64,000 bases of DNA, from contig QVOM02000073.1 of NCBI GenBank assembly GCA_003586115.2, positions 32,046,468-32,110,467 on the forward strand, given 5' to 3'. The notes under the pieces are model-generated. The model was not told where the DNA came from. It was given only the letters and a program-made list of their open reading frames with translations, and searched no databases. Below, one piece after another: positions 11,076-23,560 of the stretch. A program made the position numbers and the translations under genes. The stretch is from Salvator merianae (lineage: Eukaryota; Chordata; Lepidosauria; Squamata; Teiidae). How positions within the stretch are numbered: position 1 is the first letter of the stretch; the number at the start of each line of letters is the position of its first letter.

Positions 11076-12139
11076 ATGCATAGCCCTACAATACACAGAG
11101 ATCCCTTTGATTGTATCTAACAGGTCTGAGATCAGTTTTGAAGAAGAAAGCTTGTATCCGTGCTGAGCTTTAAATGCACCTGATAAATGCAGGAAACCTG
11201 GCATTTCCCTTAAGCTCGGACAACTGAGAAATGAGTCAACACTGCAGGCAGCATGTAGTTGCACCTGTCTTTTAGTCCAGGTTCCTGTTCAACCACCTAC
11301 TGATTTTTTTTGTGCATCTGGCAACCTTGACACATAGTTTAAGAAACAAATCAGGGCTCCCTTGAACTGGGATACAACGGAATTTTAAACTCAACCAAAG
11401 ATTTTAGATATTGAAATACTGGGGCTGAATTATTCAAAAAGAAACCACAGTAGCAATAACTGTGTTGGATTCTCTGTCAAATTCAGTGTTTTAAGTAGCA
11501 GCTGCACATGCCATCTGTTTTATTTGCAGAGGGTTAGGAAGCAAGACAAAGGCAGCTTCTGCACTGGGCTACTGGTCACAGAACGCCAAACTTCACATTT
11601 TAAGGGGGCTTAAAATGATCACTTGTGTTTTGAAAGATGAAACTACCCAGGTGCTTACACCAAACCCAAATATTCCTCCTATTTGAATTAGAAACCCACT
11701 GATCATTATTTTCTTTCCTTAGCTACTTTTTGCCATCTGAGGGCACAGTTTATTGCAAACAGCTCTTTCAGATATAAATGGCAGCCAAAAGTAACATTTT
11801 CTGTAGGAAACTAATGGATGGAAACCGTGTACCCTTTTTAAAAACAACAAAACAATTAGAATGGTATTTTTAATCCTTCTTGTTTAAAATCAGAAAATCA
11901 GAGCACTGCTGGACAGCAATGAGATCTGAGAAACTTTTGTTTAAAGAAGTTGTTGGTATGGCACAGGTGATTTTACAGACATCATTATAGAGAACTTCAC
12001 GGGCCTCTTGTTGAAAGAAAATGTAGGGATTATGTAGGCTAATATCACTATGTCACCAGACCCAAAGACACATATCTAGCAGGTTGCAAAGGGCTCTGTA
12101 TGCAACCAGAATGAACTCCTTATGTGACGAGAGATTCTA

Positions 12140-12590
12140 GGGCCTTTTCTGCACTATGTGGGCTGTTCCAGCCCATGTAGCAAGGCCAGTAGGCACATGC
12201 TATGCTGGAGTAGGCTAGCAGTAGCCCGTGTCAAGACTATCCACATTGGACAGCCTATTGTGGTACAGACTCAGCTGCTGGCTTTGAAAGCTGCACTTGA
12301 AGTCGACATGGAGCCTTTGAAGGCTGGGAACAAAGTTCCTGGCCTTTGCAGTTGCCAGAAGGGCCTGTTTTTGTGGTATGCTGACTTCCATTTCCACTTC
12401 CAAAAGCACTTCCTGGTGTGCCATTGGAATGGGTCTTCCATTTTGGCACTATCCCGCCCCACCACTTTGTCCAGTGTGGGCACAGTGGTCTACAGAAGTG
12501 CAGAACCTACTGGTTTGCTCTAAGGTGTGGATAAAAGAAGTCCAGAAGAGGAACAAGGACTGGAACACAACTAAGTGCAGAAATTGTTCC
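12140..12590. mobile_element. MITE-like DNA transposon, family B
   Basis: The left terminus GGGCCTTTTCTGCACTATG pairs with the right terminus CTAAGTGCAGAAATTG, and inside them GGGCTGTTCCAG pairs with CTGGAACACA. The interior holds GAAGTGCTTCC-like text (AAAAGCACTTCCTGGTG) and CCATTTTGGCAC, also seen in the elements at 55529 and 31330. About 450 bp with no credible protein. The right terminus is decayed beyond GCAGAAA. Confidence 0.65.
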
Positions 12591-14432
12591 AAGTTTTGTT
12601 TCCATGGTAGTGCTTTACATACAACCATTAATATGTACCTACTTCAACATTTCTTCAAACACAAGAATCTCAGTGGTGTTACGTTATGATTTATAAAGTT
12701 TTATGTTCATTCGCAATCATTTGAATTTAGCTATCAGTTTTATGCACACAAATCCTTTCACCAAACCCTTGTGAGTCTGTCTTCAGGGTCCAAAAGCGAC
12801 AAACAAACAGAGGCTCAGAGCTGGTTGATAGGTGGCACTATCACATGTTTGTGTGTTCATTCTACTTCTAATGCACACTAAAAGTCAAAAATGCACTTCT
12901 AAAGCACATTAGAGGTGGAGATGGATGAGAATGGGATGGGAACATCAATGCCACATGCTACTGCCTCCAAGATGCTTTCACGCTATTTTTTGCAGACTGG
13001 TGAATGCCTATGTTTCACTGTTCACAACTATGGTCCCCAGATAGGAATTTTGCTGTTCAGAAAATGGAGGCTTCTTAAGCAGCTCCTATTAAGGCATTCA
13101 ATGCAAAGATCATATTTCAGGTGCTATTTAGCTGTCAAGTCTGGGCCAAGTTAATCTCTAAACCATTACTAAAACTGAAAGCAACTTTTGAGGTCCCTTT
13201 TAACACTATAGTCCCTAACACTATAAATGATCTACAGATAAGGTAGTGCTCTTTAAATTCACAGGTCTGCTTGTTTACTATAAATCTATGGTTTAAAATA
13301 TTTGTTTTTAAGAGCCCAAGTGAGCTACTGCTCAGTTTCTCTTGTGATAGCTATATCAGCAATAACTCAAAAGTTTGGCCTGATTAGGATATGCCCAGAC
13401 TACTACAAAGCAGTAAAAGCCTTCTGTTTGTTTCGTCAGGTAAAGCTTGTGGGCCATTTCAGAGGACAAAATGATTAATCAAATCACTGTACCTTATACA
13501 GTATAACACTTATTAATCAATTATAGTTACACTTTTCAGATGCTGCCAAGTCTGAGAAATTTAGAATTGTATTCATGAAGACTAGATTAAATATTCTTAC
13601 TATGAACTCCATTAAGAACAGATACGAAGAGATTCCTATGCTCACAGGGAGAAAATGATACAGTGGAGCGTATTCTTTTTGGTTTGTAATTTCTATGCAG
13701 GGTCTCACCAAGATCTGATTCAGACAATTTTAAGATAGATCCTTAAAAGATCCAATTCTGATTATGTCACCTTGGCAGCTGCACATTTTTTTATCCACAG
13801 TTATTAAATTGTGATCACAACAAAATGTTTAATTATATGAATACCTAAACCTCCCATGATCTCTTCTTTAAAATTGTCTCACTTTGCTTTTACTTTCATT
13901 ATTAGCCCTAACCATGTTAGCTGTTATTAAATGAGCCTTGACTGCAATAACAAACTATATTATTTAACTATAACTAAACAATGAATTAAGATAAAAGTAA
14001 ACAAGGATCTTTGAGATAGCTATCAAGAAAACTGCTAGCTCAATTATTTCTATATCAATACATCAAAAATTATTTATAAGATGCAGGACAAAGGCAATAC
14101 TTGAAGCAAGAAGTACCTTCAGTGTGGTACACTGGAAGTAAATTTTTAACTTTTTAATGAGTTCTTTGCATTAGGAATCCCTCCTTAATTTTGTTTTCAA
14201 AGACACTCGTTAAAGATAATATTTCAGTTCAATCATAATTAACTAACAGATGGAGAAGCAATATTTTAACTGCAAAATAAAGCTTAAGAGCACCATCTGT
14301 GTGAGAGCCATGTAGTAAACAAGTCTGGTTCTTATATTATTTACCAAAATATATATTTTTATATCATCATCGAAAACATACTTTTCAGAATCAAATGTAT
14401 GCGGTCTAAATCTGCATGACTTACAGATCAAC

Positions 14433-14443
14433 AAATTATCTTT
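14433..14443 (+). repeat. Left target-site duplication of the L1
   Basis: AAATTATCTTT immediately precedes the first L1-like base. The identical word follows the A-rich tail at 18201-18211. The preceding CAAC and following CCC differ from the right-hand context, which bounds the duplication at 11 bp, possibly extended by tail adenines. Confidence 0.88.
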
Positions 14444-17400
14444 CCCTTATTAAATAATGGTAATTGGAATAATATCTTTGAATCCAGGGGAACCAATAAT
14501 GCCCGGGGGGTGGCTATTATGATAAGAAGTAGTCTGAATTTTCAATTGTTAAACATTAAAAGGGATAAAGAGGGAAGATGGGTAATGGCGAAAGAGTTAT
14601 TGGAAAATATGAAAATAACATTAGTTTCAATATATGGCCCAAATGCCAATCAGAAACATTATATTAAGAAAGTTCTAAGGAAGGTGAATGAATATGCGGA
14701 GGGAGAAGTTCTGATAGCTGGAGATTATAATATGGAATTAACTTGACAGAGATGTAAAGGAAATAGAAAGTTAAATATAGATGAATATGGATTAATGGAT
14801 CTTATGAATATAGAATCAGGTGTAAGTAGATATACTTACTACTCAGGAAGACATAATACATATTCAAAGATAGATTATATTTTAGGGAAAAAAACAAATA
14901 AAATACAGGTAAAAGAAGCGAAAACATTACCTATATGGTTATCAGACCATGCACCTTTAAAGTTAAAGTTGAAGTGTCTGATGGAAACTAAAGAGAGAAA
15001 CTGGAGATATAACCCCATTGTTCACATGAAGGAGCAGGAAAGGAATAAACTTAAGGAGGAAATAAATAGTTATTATATGTTAAACAATACAGGAGTGGTG
15101 TCTAGAGACATAGTATGGGAAGCTTGTAAGGCTGTGTTACGGGGCACATGTATAAATTTAGAAGGCTATATTAGAAGACAAAGGGAGAGAGAAAGAAATA
15201 ATATTATAGAAAAAATAAATTTATTACAGGACAGGCATAAAAGAACAAGGAATAGGCAAATCTGAGAAGAGTTACAGGAAAAGAGAAGGCAGTTAGAAGT
15301 AATGGATGAAAGTAAATTAGTAAGGAAATATATGTATGTAAAAAGTGAATATCAAAGCTGGAATACAAAATCGATGAGGAGACTAACGAATTATTTAAAG
15401 AAGAGATAAGAGAAATCATGGATAAGAAAGTTAAAAGATCAAAATGGGGTGGAATATGAAGATCAGAAAAAATTAAGGGATATAATGAGATTCTTTTATT
15501 CTGATTTATATAGGGAGGAAGATGTAGATAATACCCAACTAAATATTAAAAACAAGATACAGGATGAGGATAGAATAGAATAGAATTAAATGCTAAAATT
15601 ACTCAGGTAGAGGTAGCAGCAGTGATTAAGGGTCTAAAAACAGGAAAGTCCCCGGGACCAGATGGGTTCACAGCAGATTTTTATAAGGCATTTGAGGAGG
15701 ATTTAATACCACATCTGACGAATTTATTTAATGAGGTTTATATAAAAGAAAGGGTCCCAGAATCAATGGAAAGAGTCAGAAATTATTACTTTACCAAAGA
15801 CAGGGAAGGATTTATTACAACCAGGGTCATATCGCCCAATCAGTTTATGTAATCAAGATTACAAGATTTTTGTAAAAATCTTGGCAAATAGGTTGGAAAG
15901 CATACTACCAAAAATAATTGAAGGGGATCAATATGGCTTCGTAAAGGGGAGAAAAATAGGTGGCCCAATTAAAAATATTATTGCAGTTTTGAATCATGCA
16001 CATCAGAATAAAAACAAGATAGGAATTTTAAAGTTGGATGTATTCAAAGCTTTTGATAAAGTGAATCATAAACATCTACTGAAATTATGTAGAGAGTTAA
16101 ATATGGGGCAAAATTTTTGTGAAACTTTGAAAGGATTGTATACAAACTGCAAAGCAAGAGTTCGAGTAAATGATGGAAAATCAGATTATATAAACATTGC
16201 AAATGGTACCAAGCAAGGCTGCCCACTCTCCCCAATGTTATTCATATTAGCGATAGAGGTTCTAGCAAATGATATAAGGGATAGCCAAAGGTGGGCTGGT
16301 TATCAGGTAGGTAATGAACAAATTAAATTAAATCTATTTGCTGATGATGCATTGTTAATCTCAAACCAACCATTAGAAATGGTTAGAGAAGTTACATTAA
16401 TTTTACAGAAATTTAAATTACAATCTGGGTTATCAGTAAATATTAAAAAATCAGAAATAATATGTCTCAATATACCACCAGGAGAGCAATTGGAATTGAA
16501 GAGGATAGCAGGGCTGAAACTGGGAATAAAGAAGATGAAATATCTAGGAGTATGGCTTTATAAAAACCCTAACAAGATAATAAATGACAATTATAAAATT
16601 GTCTGGAAATCAATAGAAAAGCAATTTAAAAAATGGGAAGTATTTAAACAAAATAGACAAAATTAGAGTATTAAAGATGTTAATAATACCAAAAATAATG
16701 TACTTGTTTCAAACATTGTCACCTGTAGTAGACAGGAGGTCCTTACAGGGTTGGGACAGAAGAATAAACAAATGGATGGCGGGGGAAAAGAAACCCAGAT
16801 TGAGGAACAAATGGCTAATAACAAGAGGGGAGGAAGGAGGATGGGGAATACCCAGTCTGCAGATTTACCATGATGCATTCCAACTACAAAGATTACTAGA
16901 GCTGCAATATATAAAAAAGAAGTGGGGGGAAATAGAAAAAGAGATTAATGGAATGAGGGAAGAAGAAATTATTTTTAAAGATTGGAATAGGAGGGAGGAA
17001 CGATCAATGAAAGAACCATTAAAGGGTACAATGATGGTATGGAAAAAAAGAAAAAAGCAATTAATAACAAGTAATGTAAATAAACTGGCGTCTATATGGA
17101 AAATAAACAAAAATGGGGATGGAAATCTGAGGATAATATTGGGTGCAATGAGAGAAAGAGGATTTAAGACAATAGAGGATTTGTATGTTAATCAAGGGAA
17201 CCCAATGGATGGGGATGCCATTCGATGAATAATAGGACAGAGATATTGGTTAGAAGCAACAGCAATCAGAACATATATAAATAGACCAGAGATGAGAGGA
17301 AAAATTAAAGAGGAAGATACATTATTTGAAAAATTAATAAGAAAATGTATTAAAGGAGAAAGTAAAATTGCAGGAGGATTCTATAGCCAATTAAGTTCTG

Positions 17401-18200
17401 TAAAAGATGAAGTGGTGGAGGAATTATATAATATATGGAGTACAGATATAAGGATTGAAAGAGAGGAAATTAAGAATGAAATAAAACGTATAAAGATGGT
17501 AAACTATAATAATCTCAAAGAAGTAAGAAGGAAAATATTACACAAATGGTATAGAACCCCTGCACAATTATCACACTTCTTTAACATGGGTAGTAATTGC
17601 TGGCATGGATGCAATCAAAGAGGTATTTTTTTTTTTATATGATCTGGGAATGCCCGATAGTATCAGAATTTTGGAAAAAGATAGAGAAAGAAATTTGTGA
17701 CATGCTGAATATACAATGTACAATAACAGGGAGAATGGGAGTCTTGCATATGGAGTTAAATAATCTTCCAACAATCCAAGTGAAGGAGATAGTAGAAGAA
17801 TTGTTAACATGTGCTCAAGTAGTCATAGTTAGTGGATGGAAGGACAGAACGAAATGGACTATTAGTAAATGGTATAATTATATATTTAATGTGATAGCAG
17901 TAGAAATACAGAATAGTCGTATGAATTCTATTACTAATTTGGATAGGGTTAGATTATGTAAACAAAAATGGATGAAAGTTAAAATATATTTAGATAATAA
18001 GCTTAGGAGTGAAAGTGAAAAATTGAAGTTGCGTTTAATTTTCTCAATGTAGTATTATGAATTGTGTAGCCTTTTCTATGATTGATATAAAAACTTTGAA
18101 TCTTGTATTACTCGTGGGAGGGAGGGGGAGGGGGGACTTGTAGCAATGGTAAAAGAAAAAACTAATTAAAAAAAACCATTAAAAAAACAAACAAACAAAA
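14444..18200 (+). mobile_element. 5'-truncated L1 LINE with target-site duplication, antisense to SLIT3
   Basis: An L1-clade retrotransposon of about 3.76 kb, starting inside the endonuclease domain of ORF2. Endonuclease landmarks remain: SIYGPN and GDYN at 14617-14740, KIDYIL near 14867 and SDH at 14942-14950. The reverse transcriptase spans about 15600-16450, with GKSPGPDGF, LKLDVFKAFDKV, QGCPLSP (16214-16234) and the catalytic FADD (16337-16348). The C-terminal region ends with IWECP near 17650 and a stop near 18052. The 3' UTR carries the G-rich tract typical of L1 and an A-rich tail. AAATTATCTTT at 14433-14443 recurs at 18201-18211 as an 11-bp target-site duplication. The reading frame is interrupted by stops at about 14744, 15263 and 17226 and by frameshifts near 15850, 16666 and 17640, so the copy is dead. 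Confidence 0.95.
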
Positions 18201-18211
18201 AAATTATCTTT
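18201..18211 (+). repeat. Right target-site duplication of the L1
   Basis: This copy of AAATTATCTTT lies directly after the AAACAAACAAAAA tail and is followed by GATACATTATG. It lies 287 bp from the edge of exon B. Confidence 0.88.
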
Positions 18212-18497
18212 GATACATTATGTGGAATTTATGTATTTATGCAGGCACCCAAAAGAGTACAAAGAAATACCACAAAGCTGTGAAAGATAGCAGCTTAATG
18301 TAGTCATGTTCTAAAGACATCAAGTATTCCCTTTGGTTATGGCAGGTGTACAAAGTTCTTAACACACAAAGTCTTTATTTTTTAAATATGAATTTAATGT
18401 GCCCACTAGTCTTCGTGTAAAATCTTTCCAATAATTTTTTACTCATTATGCAGGATAGGAAGCTCACTGAACTGGGTTGGGCAGGAATGGGACTCAC

Positions 18498-18738
18498 CTG
18501 AAGGGAAATATTTGCTTGAGGACGGATTTTGGCTGGTGGCAGCTCAACGTAGGAATCCTTCCCCACGAAATTGACAGTGATGAGTTTCTCACACTTCTGG
18601 CCAGCAAAGCCAGCCAAGCAGCGACAGATGGGTTCCTGCTCTACTACGATGCACTGTGCTCCATTCTGGCACTCATAGTAGTCGCATGGGCTTGTCTGGA
18701 GCAAAACCATTGGTGGAGGATTTTCACAAAAGAGCCCA
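18498..18738 (-). CDS. SLIT3: SLIT3 internal exon B (EGF repeat and start of laminin-G)
   Basis: This 241-bp exon lies between a TATTCTTTTTAG acceptor and a CAG|gtgagt donor, read on the minus strand. Its first base completes a Ser codon with exon C; 80 codons follow, ending in phase 0. The order of parts is: the last cysteine of the preceding EGF repeat (GLFCEN); a proline linker (PPPMVLLQ) typical of SLIT3; one complete EGF repeat with six cysteines ([15 protein letters not shown], then PICRC, then GFAGQKCEK); and the first strands of laminin-G ([15 protein letters not shown] ... ANISLQ). Compared with recalled human SLIT3 there are only scattered substitutions, for example ENPPP for EHPPP and LAGFAGQK for PPGFAGPR. 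An antisense L1 insertion ends 297 bp beyond the donor. SLIT2 or SLIT1 is much less likely because the linker and the laminin-G start match SLIT3. Confidence 0.96.
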
Positions 18739-18969
18739 CTAAAAAGAATAAGGGAAAAGGTTATTCCAGACCCATCAACATCAAGCAACCACCATGGCTC
18801 CAAAACATGTGGAAATAAAAATACTGTGTCAAACTGAATTAAAAATTCTAGCTTGTTTTTCTTTTTCTTAAAATATAATTCTACAACAATACGTTTTTTT
18901 AAAATGCATCATAATAAGTATTGCTCAGTTTCTGATGCAGTTGTCCTCCTTTGGAAGGGACAGGGGAAC

Positions 18970-19110
18970 TCCTGGATTCACAAAAATATAAGAGATGCTC
19001 TGTTCAATTGCCACTATGGTGCATTTAGTCCAGCAGCCTGTTCTCACAGGGCAACCAGCTGAATACAGAAGTCCATAGGAGGGACAAACCAGCAGGCCTT
19101 CAGATTCATC
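18970..19110 (-). mobile_element. CR1 3'-end fragment, minus strand
   Basis: The words GGTGCATTTAGTCCAGCAGC and CTGTTCTCACAGGGCAACC follow the order of an antisense CR1 3' end, as at 10195-10280. It is short and diverged, and the terminal ATAAGAAC repeat has been lost or altered to ATATAAGAGATG. Confidence 0.55.
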
Positions 19111-19194
19111 TCTGTTTCTTCAGGCTCAAGTGGCAGTGGTGGCCAAGAGTGTCTATGATCCTTTCTAAATAAAGGCAGCTTAATCACAGTCGCC

Positions 19195-19765
19195 CATGCT
19201 CAGGCTTGGAGTACTGTCTGGAGTATTGTAACGTGCTCCACATCAGGCTGCCCTTGGAAATGGTTCCACAGCAGCAACCCTTGCAGAACCATGCTGGTCT
19301 GGAAGGATGTCAATTTGCAACTGACTCTAGTTCAAGGTATTAACACAGACTTACAAAGCTTAAGTGACTTGGGCCTCAAATACATAAATGAGTGCCTTCT
19401 CCCATACAGAACTCCCTATGTACTGAGATCTGCTGGAGAGGTCCTTGTAGTAGTGGCACCACCTCCTGCTACAAAAGGGTGTTGATTCTTGGGACAGCCT
19501 CCTCTGTAATAGCCCCCACACTGTGGAATGATCTTCTTGTGAGGTGTTTCAAGCTCTATTTCTGTATATTTTTAAGTGTCTGGTGAAGATGCACCTCTTC
19601 ACCAGATCTTTAGATTAAGATGCAGTTAGCTCCCTTTCATGTGCTGCTTGTAGTTCTTATTCATAGATTTTAATCGTTTTCTTCTTTACTTTTTTCTTTT
19701 TTATGTTTTAATAAATTGTAATTCATCCTGAGACCTTAGGATATAGGGGATGATCAAACAGAAAC
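19195..19765 (+). mobile_element. L2-type LINE 3' end
   Basis: Plus-strand decayed L2 C-terminus. It encodes GLKYINECLLPYRTPYVLRS at about 19370-19430, which matches the L2 block GP-x-YL-x-LLPY-x-P. A tryptophan-containing block reading TLWNDLL follows near 19525. The 3' UTR is AT-rich. No usable reading frame remains. Confidence 0.72.
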
Positions 19766-20279
19766 AAATAATAATTGCTCTGAGTTTCTGAGGAAATGAC
19801 TATTGCACAGAGATGTACGAATAATCATGACACAAAACCAAAATTCATAAAACTTTAGAAGGAAATACACATAACAGTTCCTTCTAAACCTCTACCTTCT
19901 AGTGGAAAACCAACTATTTCAGGTATTTGAGTGTAGTGGTCTGAAGGTTACTGCCCCAAAACTTGATAGCACTCCTAGCCTATGACTAGCTACGGTATTA
20001 CCATCCCAAGGCCTTTAAAGATGGGAAAAACCAAGTCCTCCCTTCACAGCTGTGACTTTCCAATAGTTCTCCTTTTTCCTTGAGCAAGCTGTCAGTCATC
20101 TGAAGTTATCAGATTTTAAGGATGCAGGTAACCTTAAATGAGCAATGCTTTCTCTACACAGATTTTCCTAGTGAAGACTCTGCCCTCCGCTTTTCATTTC
20201 AACTGTGCCACCTCTGCCTTGGCATTGATGCTATAAGGCTTGAATATCTTCCTGATTCAAAGTATGCTGGGATAGACTT

Positions 20280-20550
20280 TATTCGCATTGAAGATTGTCA
20301 ACATAGAACAACTGCAACTCCTGCATCTGTTACAGCTGAAATTGAACAATACTGGAAAAACATATGGGAAAAAAAATCCTATCATAACCTCAATGCCCAG
20401 CAGATAATAGGCCTGAGAACAGACCACTGCAGTCTCCCAGAGCAGGAACAAGTTATCATCACAGAAGCAAGCACTGAAGAAAGAAAGCAAAAGACCTGGA
20501 CATGATCCACCCATACTGATTAAAGAAACTCAGCAGTCATGGAATAAGAG
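20280..20550 (+). mobile_element. R4-type LINE fragment, left part (split by CR1)
   Basis: The plus-strand reading frame contains IEQYWKNIWEKKSYHNL and then GLRTDHCSLPEQEQVIIT. A stop-containing stretch follows that reads DMIHPY, stop, LKKLSSH. I recognise this order from the R4/Dong-type (R2-group) LINE known in lizards. The sequence breaks off where a CR1-type LINE begins and resumes at 21712 with the next part of the same protein, starting LIVLHECQAARMNHLL. The upstream limit is uncertain. Confidence 0.72.
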
Positions 20551-21711
20551 GACAGGTCTTGTCCTGGACTGGTAACTGGCTTAAGGACAGGAAACAGAGA
20601 GTAGGAATAAATGGTGAGTTCTCAGAGTGGAAAGACGTGAAAAGTGGGGTCCTGCAAGGTTCAGTATTAGGACCCCTGCTTTTTAATTTATTCATAAATG
20701 ATCTCAACACACGGGTAAGTAGTGAGTTAGCAAAGTTTGCTGATGACACTAAATTGTTCAGGGTAGTAAAAACTGAAAGTGACTGTAAAGAGCTCCAAAG
20801 GGATCTCTTGACATTGGCTAAGTGGGCAACGAAGTGGAAAATGCACTTCAGTCTTAGCAAGTGCAAAGTGATGCACATCGTGGCAAAGAACCCCAATTAC
20901 ACCTATAAACTGATGGGGGGGGGGCAAACTTTTTGTGACAGACCAGGAAAAAGATCTTGGGGTTTTGGTAGACAGCTCAATGAAGGTGTCAACCCAGTGT
21001 GCAGTGGCAGTGAAAAAAGCAAATTCAATGCTAGAGGTAATAAGGAAGGGAATAGAAAACAAGTTGGTAAGTGTTATTGTGCCTCTTTACAAATCTATGG
21101 TGAGGCCACACTTGGAATATTGTGTACAATTCTGGTCACCTCACCTCAGAAAGGATATTGTGAAACTGCAGAAGGTGCAGAAAAGGGCAACCAGAATGAT
21201 CAAGGGGCTGGAACACCTTCCTTATGAAATCAGGCTGCAACATCTTAGCCTCTTCAGGCTTGAAAAGCGGCATTTAAGAGGAGACCTGATTGAAGTATAA
21301 AAAATCATGCACGGTATGGATAAGGTGGACAGAGAGAAGGTTTTGTCTCTCACACACTAGGACTAGGGGGCACACTCTGAAGCTGATGGGTAGGAGAGGG
21401 GAAGTATTTTTTCACTTGAGGGTTATCGGTCTATGGAATTTATTACCGGATGAGGTGGTGACAGCAATCAGCCTAGATAACTTTAAGAAAGGATCAGACA
21501 GATTCATGGAGGTCAGGTGTATCAGGATGTATAGGCAGGATGTCTGTAAAACCATTTGCAGGGAGTCAAGAGCAGGTGAAGGTTTTGCCTTTATCTTCTG
21601 CTTGAGAATGCCCAGAAGCAATTGGTGGGCCACTGTGTGAAACAGAATGCTGGGCTAGATGGGCCATGGCCTGATCCACCAAGTCTCCTCTTATGTTCTT
21701 ATGCAAACTAA
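20550..21711 (+). mobile_element. CR1-type LINE inserted into an R4 element
   Basis: The plus strand encodes the C-terminal half of a CR1-like reverse transcriptase: WTGNWLKDRKQRVGING, GVLQGSVLGPLLFNLFIND at about 20649-20705 and the catalytic FADD at 20736-20747. After a frameshift near 20920 come DLGVLVDSSMKV, VRPHLEYCVQFWSPHLRKD and KRATRMIKGLEHLPYE. The 3' end reads GGGCTAGATGGGCCATGG and finishes with CTTATGTTCTTATG, the octamer-type tail of CR1. One main frameshift (a run of G at 20916-20924) and a further break near 21300 make it inactive. Confidence 0.85.
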
Positions 21712-22150
21712 TAGTACTGCATGAATGCCAAGCAGCACGAATGAATCATTTACTATAATTCTGTTCCCATCATGACTGGCTAACACAAGGCAGGACAATA
21801 CTGATCATCAAAGGCCCCAACAAGGGAACAGCACTATCCAATTACTACCCAATAATCTGCCTTTGCACCACATGGAAACTCCATGGAAACTCCTTTCAGA
21901 AACTCCTATCATAGTCACCAAGCTAAAGATGTCAATACGTGAGTACAGCTCAAAAAGGTATTGGAAACAACACCAGAGACCCAAACCACCAGCTACTAAT
22001 AGACAGAGAAGTCACACTGAACTCAGGGTGCAAAAAACCCAACCTGAGCACCGCACAGATTGACTGCCAGAAAGCCTCAATGCCATACTCACGGATTCTC
22101 AAATGCCTGGCACTATACAAGATTAATCAGACATGTATGTCTTATCGAGT
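21712..22150 (+). mobile_element. R4-type LINE fragment, right part
   Basis: This continues the element interrupted at about 20550. The frame reads LIVLHECQAARMNHLL, then WLTQGRTILIIKGPNKGTAL, SNYYPIICLCTTWKL, and after a frameshift AQKGIGNNTRDPNHQLLID, LSTAQIDCQKAS and SRILKCLALYKINQT. These are successive reverse-transcriptase blocks of R4-type LINEs, with ID-x-QKA in place of the usual ID-Y-KKAYD. The fragment ends before the catalytic pair. Confidence 0.72.
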
Positions 22151-23149
22151 CCATTGTGTAATGTGGTACAGCATTTTCAAAGGGACATATGCCTCAGACC
22201 TAATAAACTTCCAAATATATTTTATACATATGTGTTTTTGTAAATGCCACAACTGAGTTTGTGGGGAAGATGTAACTCTCATTTATTCATTTTTCCTTTG
22301 CTTTTTCTTTTTGGTCTGCTTTCTAATTAAGAAATCCCATTTTTTCCTTAACATTTCTCCCTATCTTCTCCAGAGGAAAGATCCATGCAGGTCACGTGGC
22401 ACTCATGGAGAGGACTGTTCCTCAGCCCTAATGCTTTCTCCAGCCCAAGAGCTGTGTGGACAGCAGTTTTTGTGTAGGGTTATTTTGTTAGGCTCTGAAA
22501 ATGCCCCCCAAAGTCAGCTGTTCTCCGAACCTTGCAAAATGCTGCTGGTGCTGGATGTAGGTCTGGCCCATGCTATATTTACAGACCATTTTCCCCCCCA
22601 CTATGCAAATAGAGGCTTTTGGGGAGTGATTTCCGCTCCTGGGAGTGGGCTGGATGCCAGTGATATGTGGTCACCATAATCCAGACCTTCTTTTAGTACA
22701 TGGTGATGTGCAGTCATCACATGCCAGGTGTCCTTCTGACAAGATCCAAAGGGACAGTAAGGATCTTGTCTTACCATGAGAAAAACTTCCCTTTCGTTTC
22801 ACAACTAATTTTCACAGTTATATTGATCCAACATCTGTGTTAATTGCAAGACACTTTTCATGACACCTCCTATTTCTAAATGAGAAATATTCTTCTAAAT
22901 GAGAAATTTTTTTTTTTTTTCCTCGGACAGTTTGCTTTTCTCCATTGGACAAGTCAATGCAAGACACTGCACGGGAAAATAAACATAAAATCACCAGGGG
23001 AAAGATGCTTGAAGATCTACTGTGATTTTGCCACAAGAGGCTATTTGATCATTCTTGCTGTTAACAGAACACTGATGCCCATTTCAAAGGTTGCCAGCCC
23101 AGCACATTAAGCAAGAGAAGTGGCTAAGCTGAGATAAAGAGGGAAGCTG

Positions 23150-23560
23150 CTCTCAATATAAAAGTTATTAATTTATTGCAGAAAAATCCACCTCTTTGAC
23201 GCATTACCTCTCTTGGGGTAATGCTCTTTTGATGTCTTGGGCATCAGTGAGACACCTTTTATTAGCACACTGATGCAACAATTGGCTGCATCGGTGGCCA
23301 TAAATTATGCTGTGTGGCTATAAAATGTAGCACAGTGTGTTCCGGCCCTAGAACAGCAATGAGCTGACATGACAGGCCCCAGGAGACCATCACTGTTTCC
23401 ACTGACCTGTCTGATCATGGTTTAAACTGCTGCCGGAAAAGGGGGGAAAGAGGGACAAACATGCCAATCAGACTTGGAGCAGCATAAGAACTCAAGAACA
23501 AATTCTTCCCTTTCTGCAAGTGCTCCTGTTCCATTCAAGGAAGTGGAAGCCTCTATAAAA
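23150..23560. other. Unique intronic stretch, possible conserved element
   Basis: This shows none of the repeat families seen elsewhere. It contains balanced-composition words such as GGCCATAAATTATGCTG, GTGGCTATAAAATG and CATTACCTCTCTTGGGGTAATG, the last being a small inverted repeat (ATTACC/GGTAAT). It could be a conserved non-coding element; alignment to other reptiles would be needed to tell. Confidence 0.2.

Larger units (their letters stand above)
9653..18497 (-). other. SLIT3: SLIT3 intron between exons B and A
   Basis: This 8845-bp intron is bounded by exon B's gtgagt donor and exon A's AG acceptor. It contains a SINE, a CR1, a MITE and a long L1, listed separately. In 11076-12139 and 12591-14443 I see only AT-rich non-coding sequence. 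Confidence 0.9.

Noticed and set aside
18853..19062. 69-residue plus-strand frame beginning with a phenylalanine run
   Set aside because: It overlaps an antisense CR1 fragment and a poly-T stretch and has no protein features.
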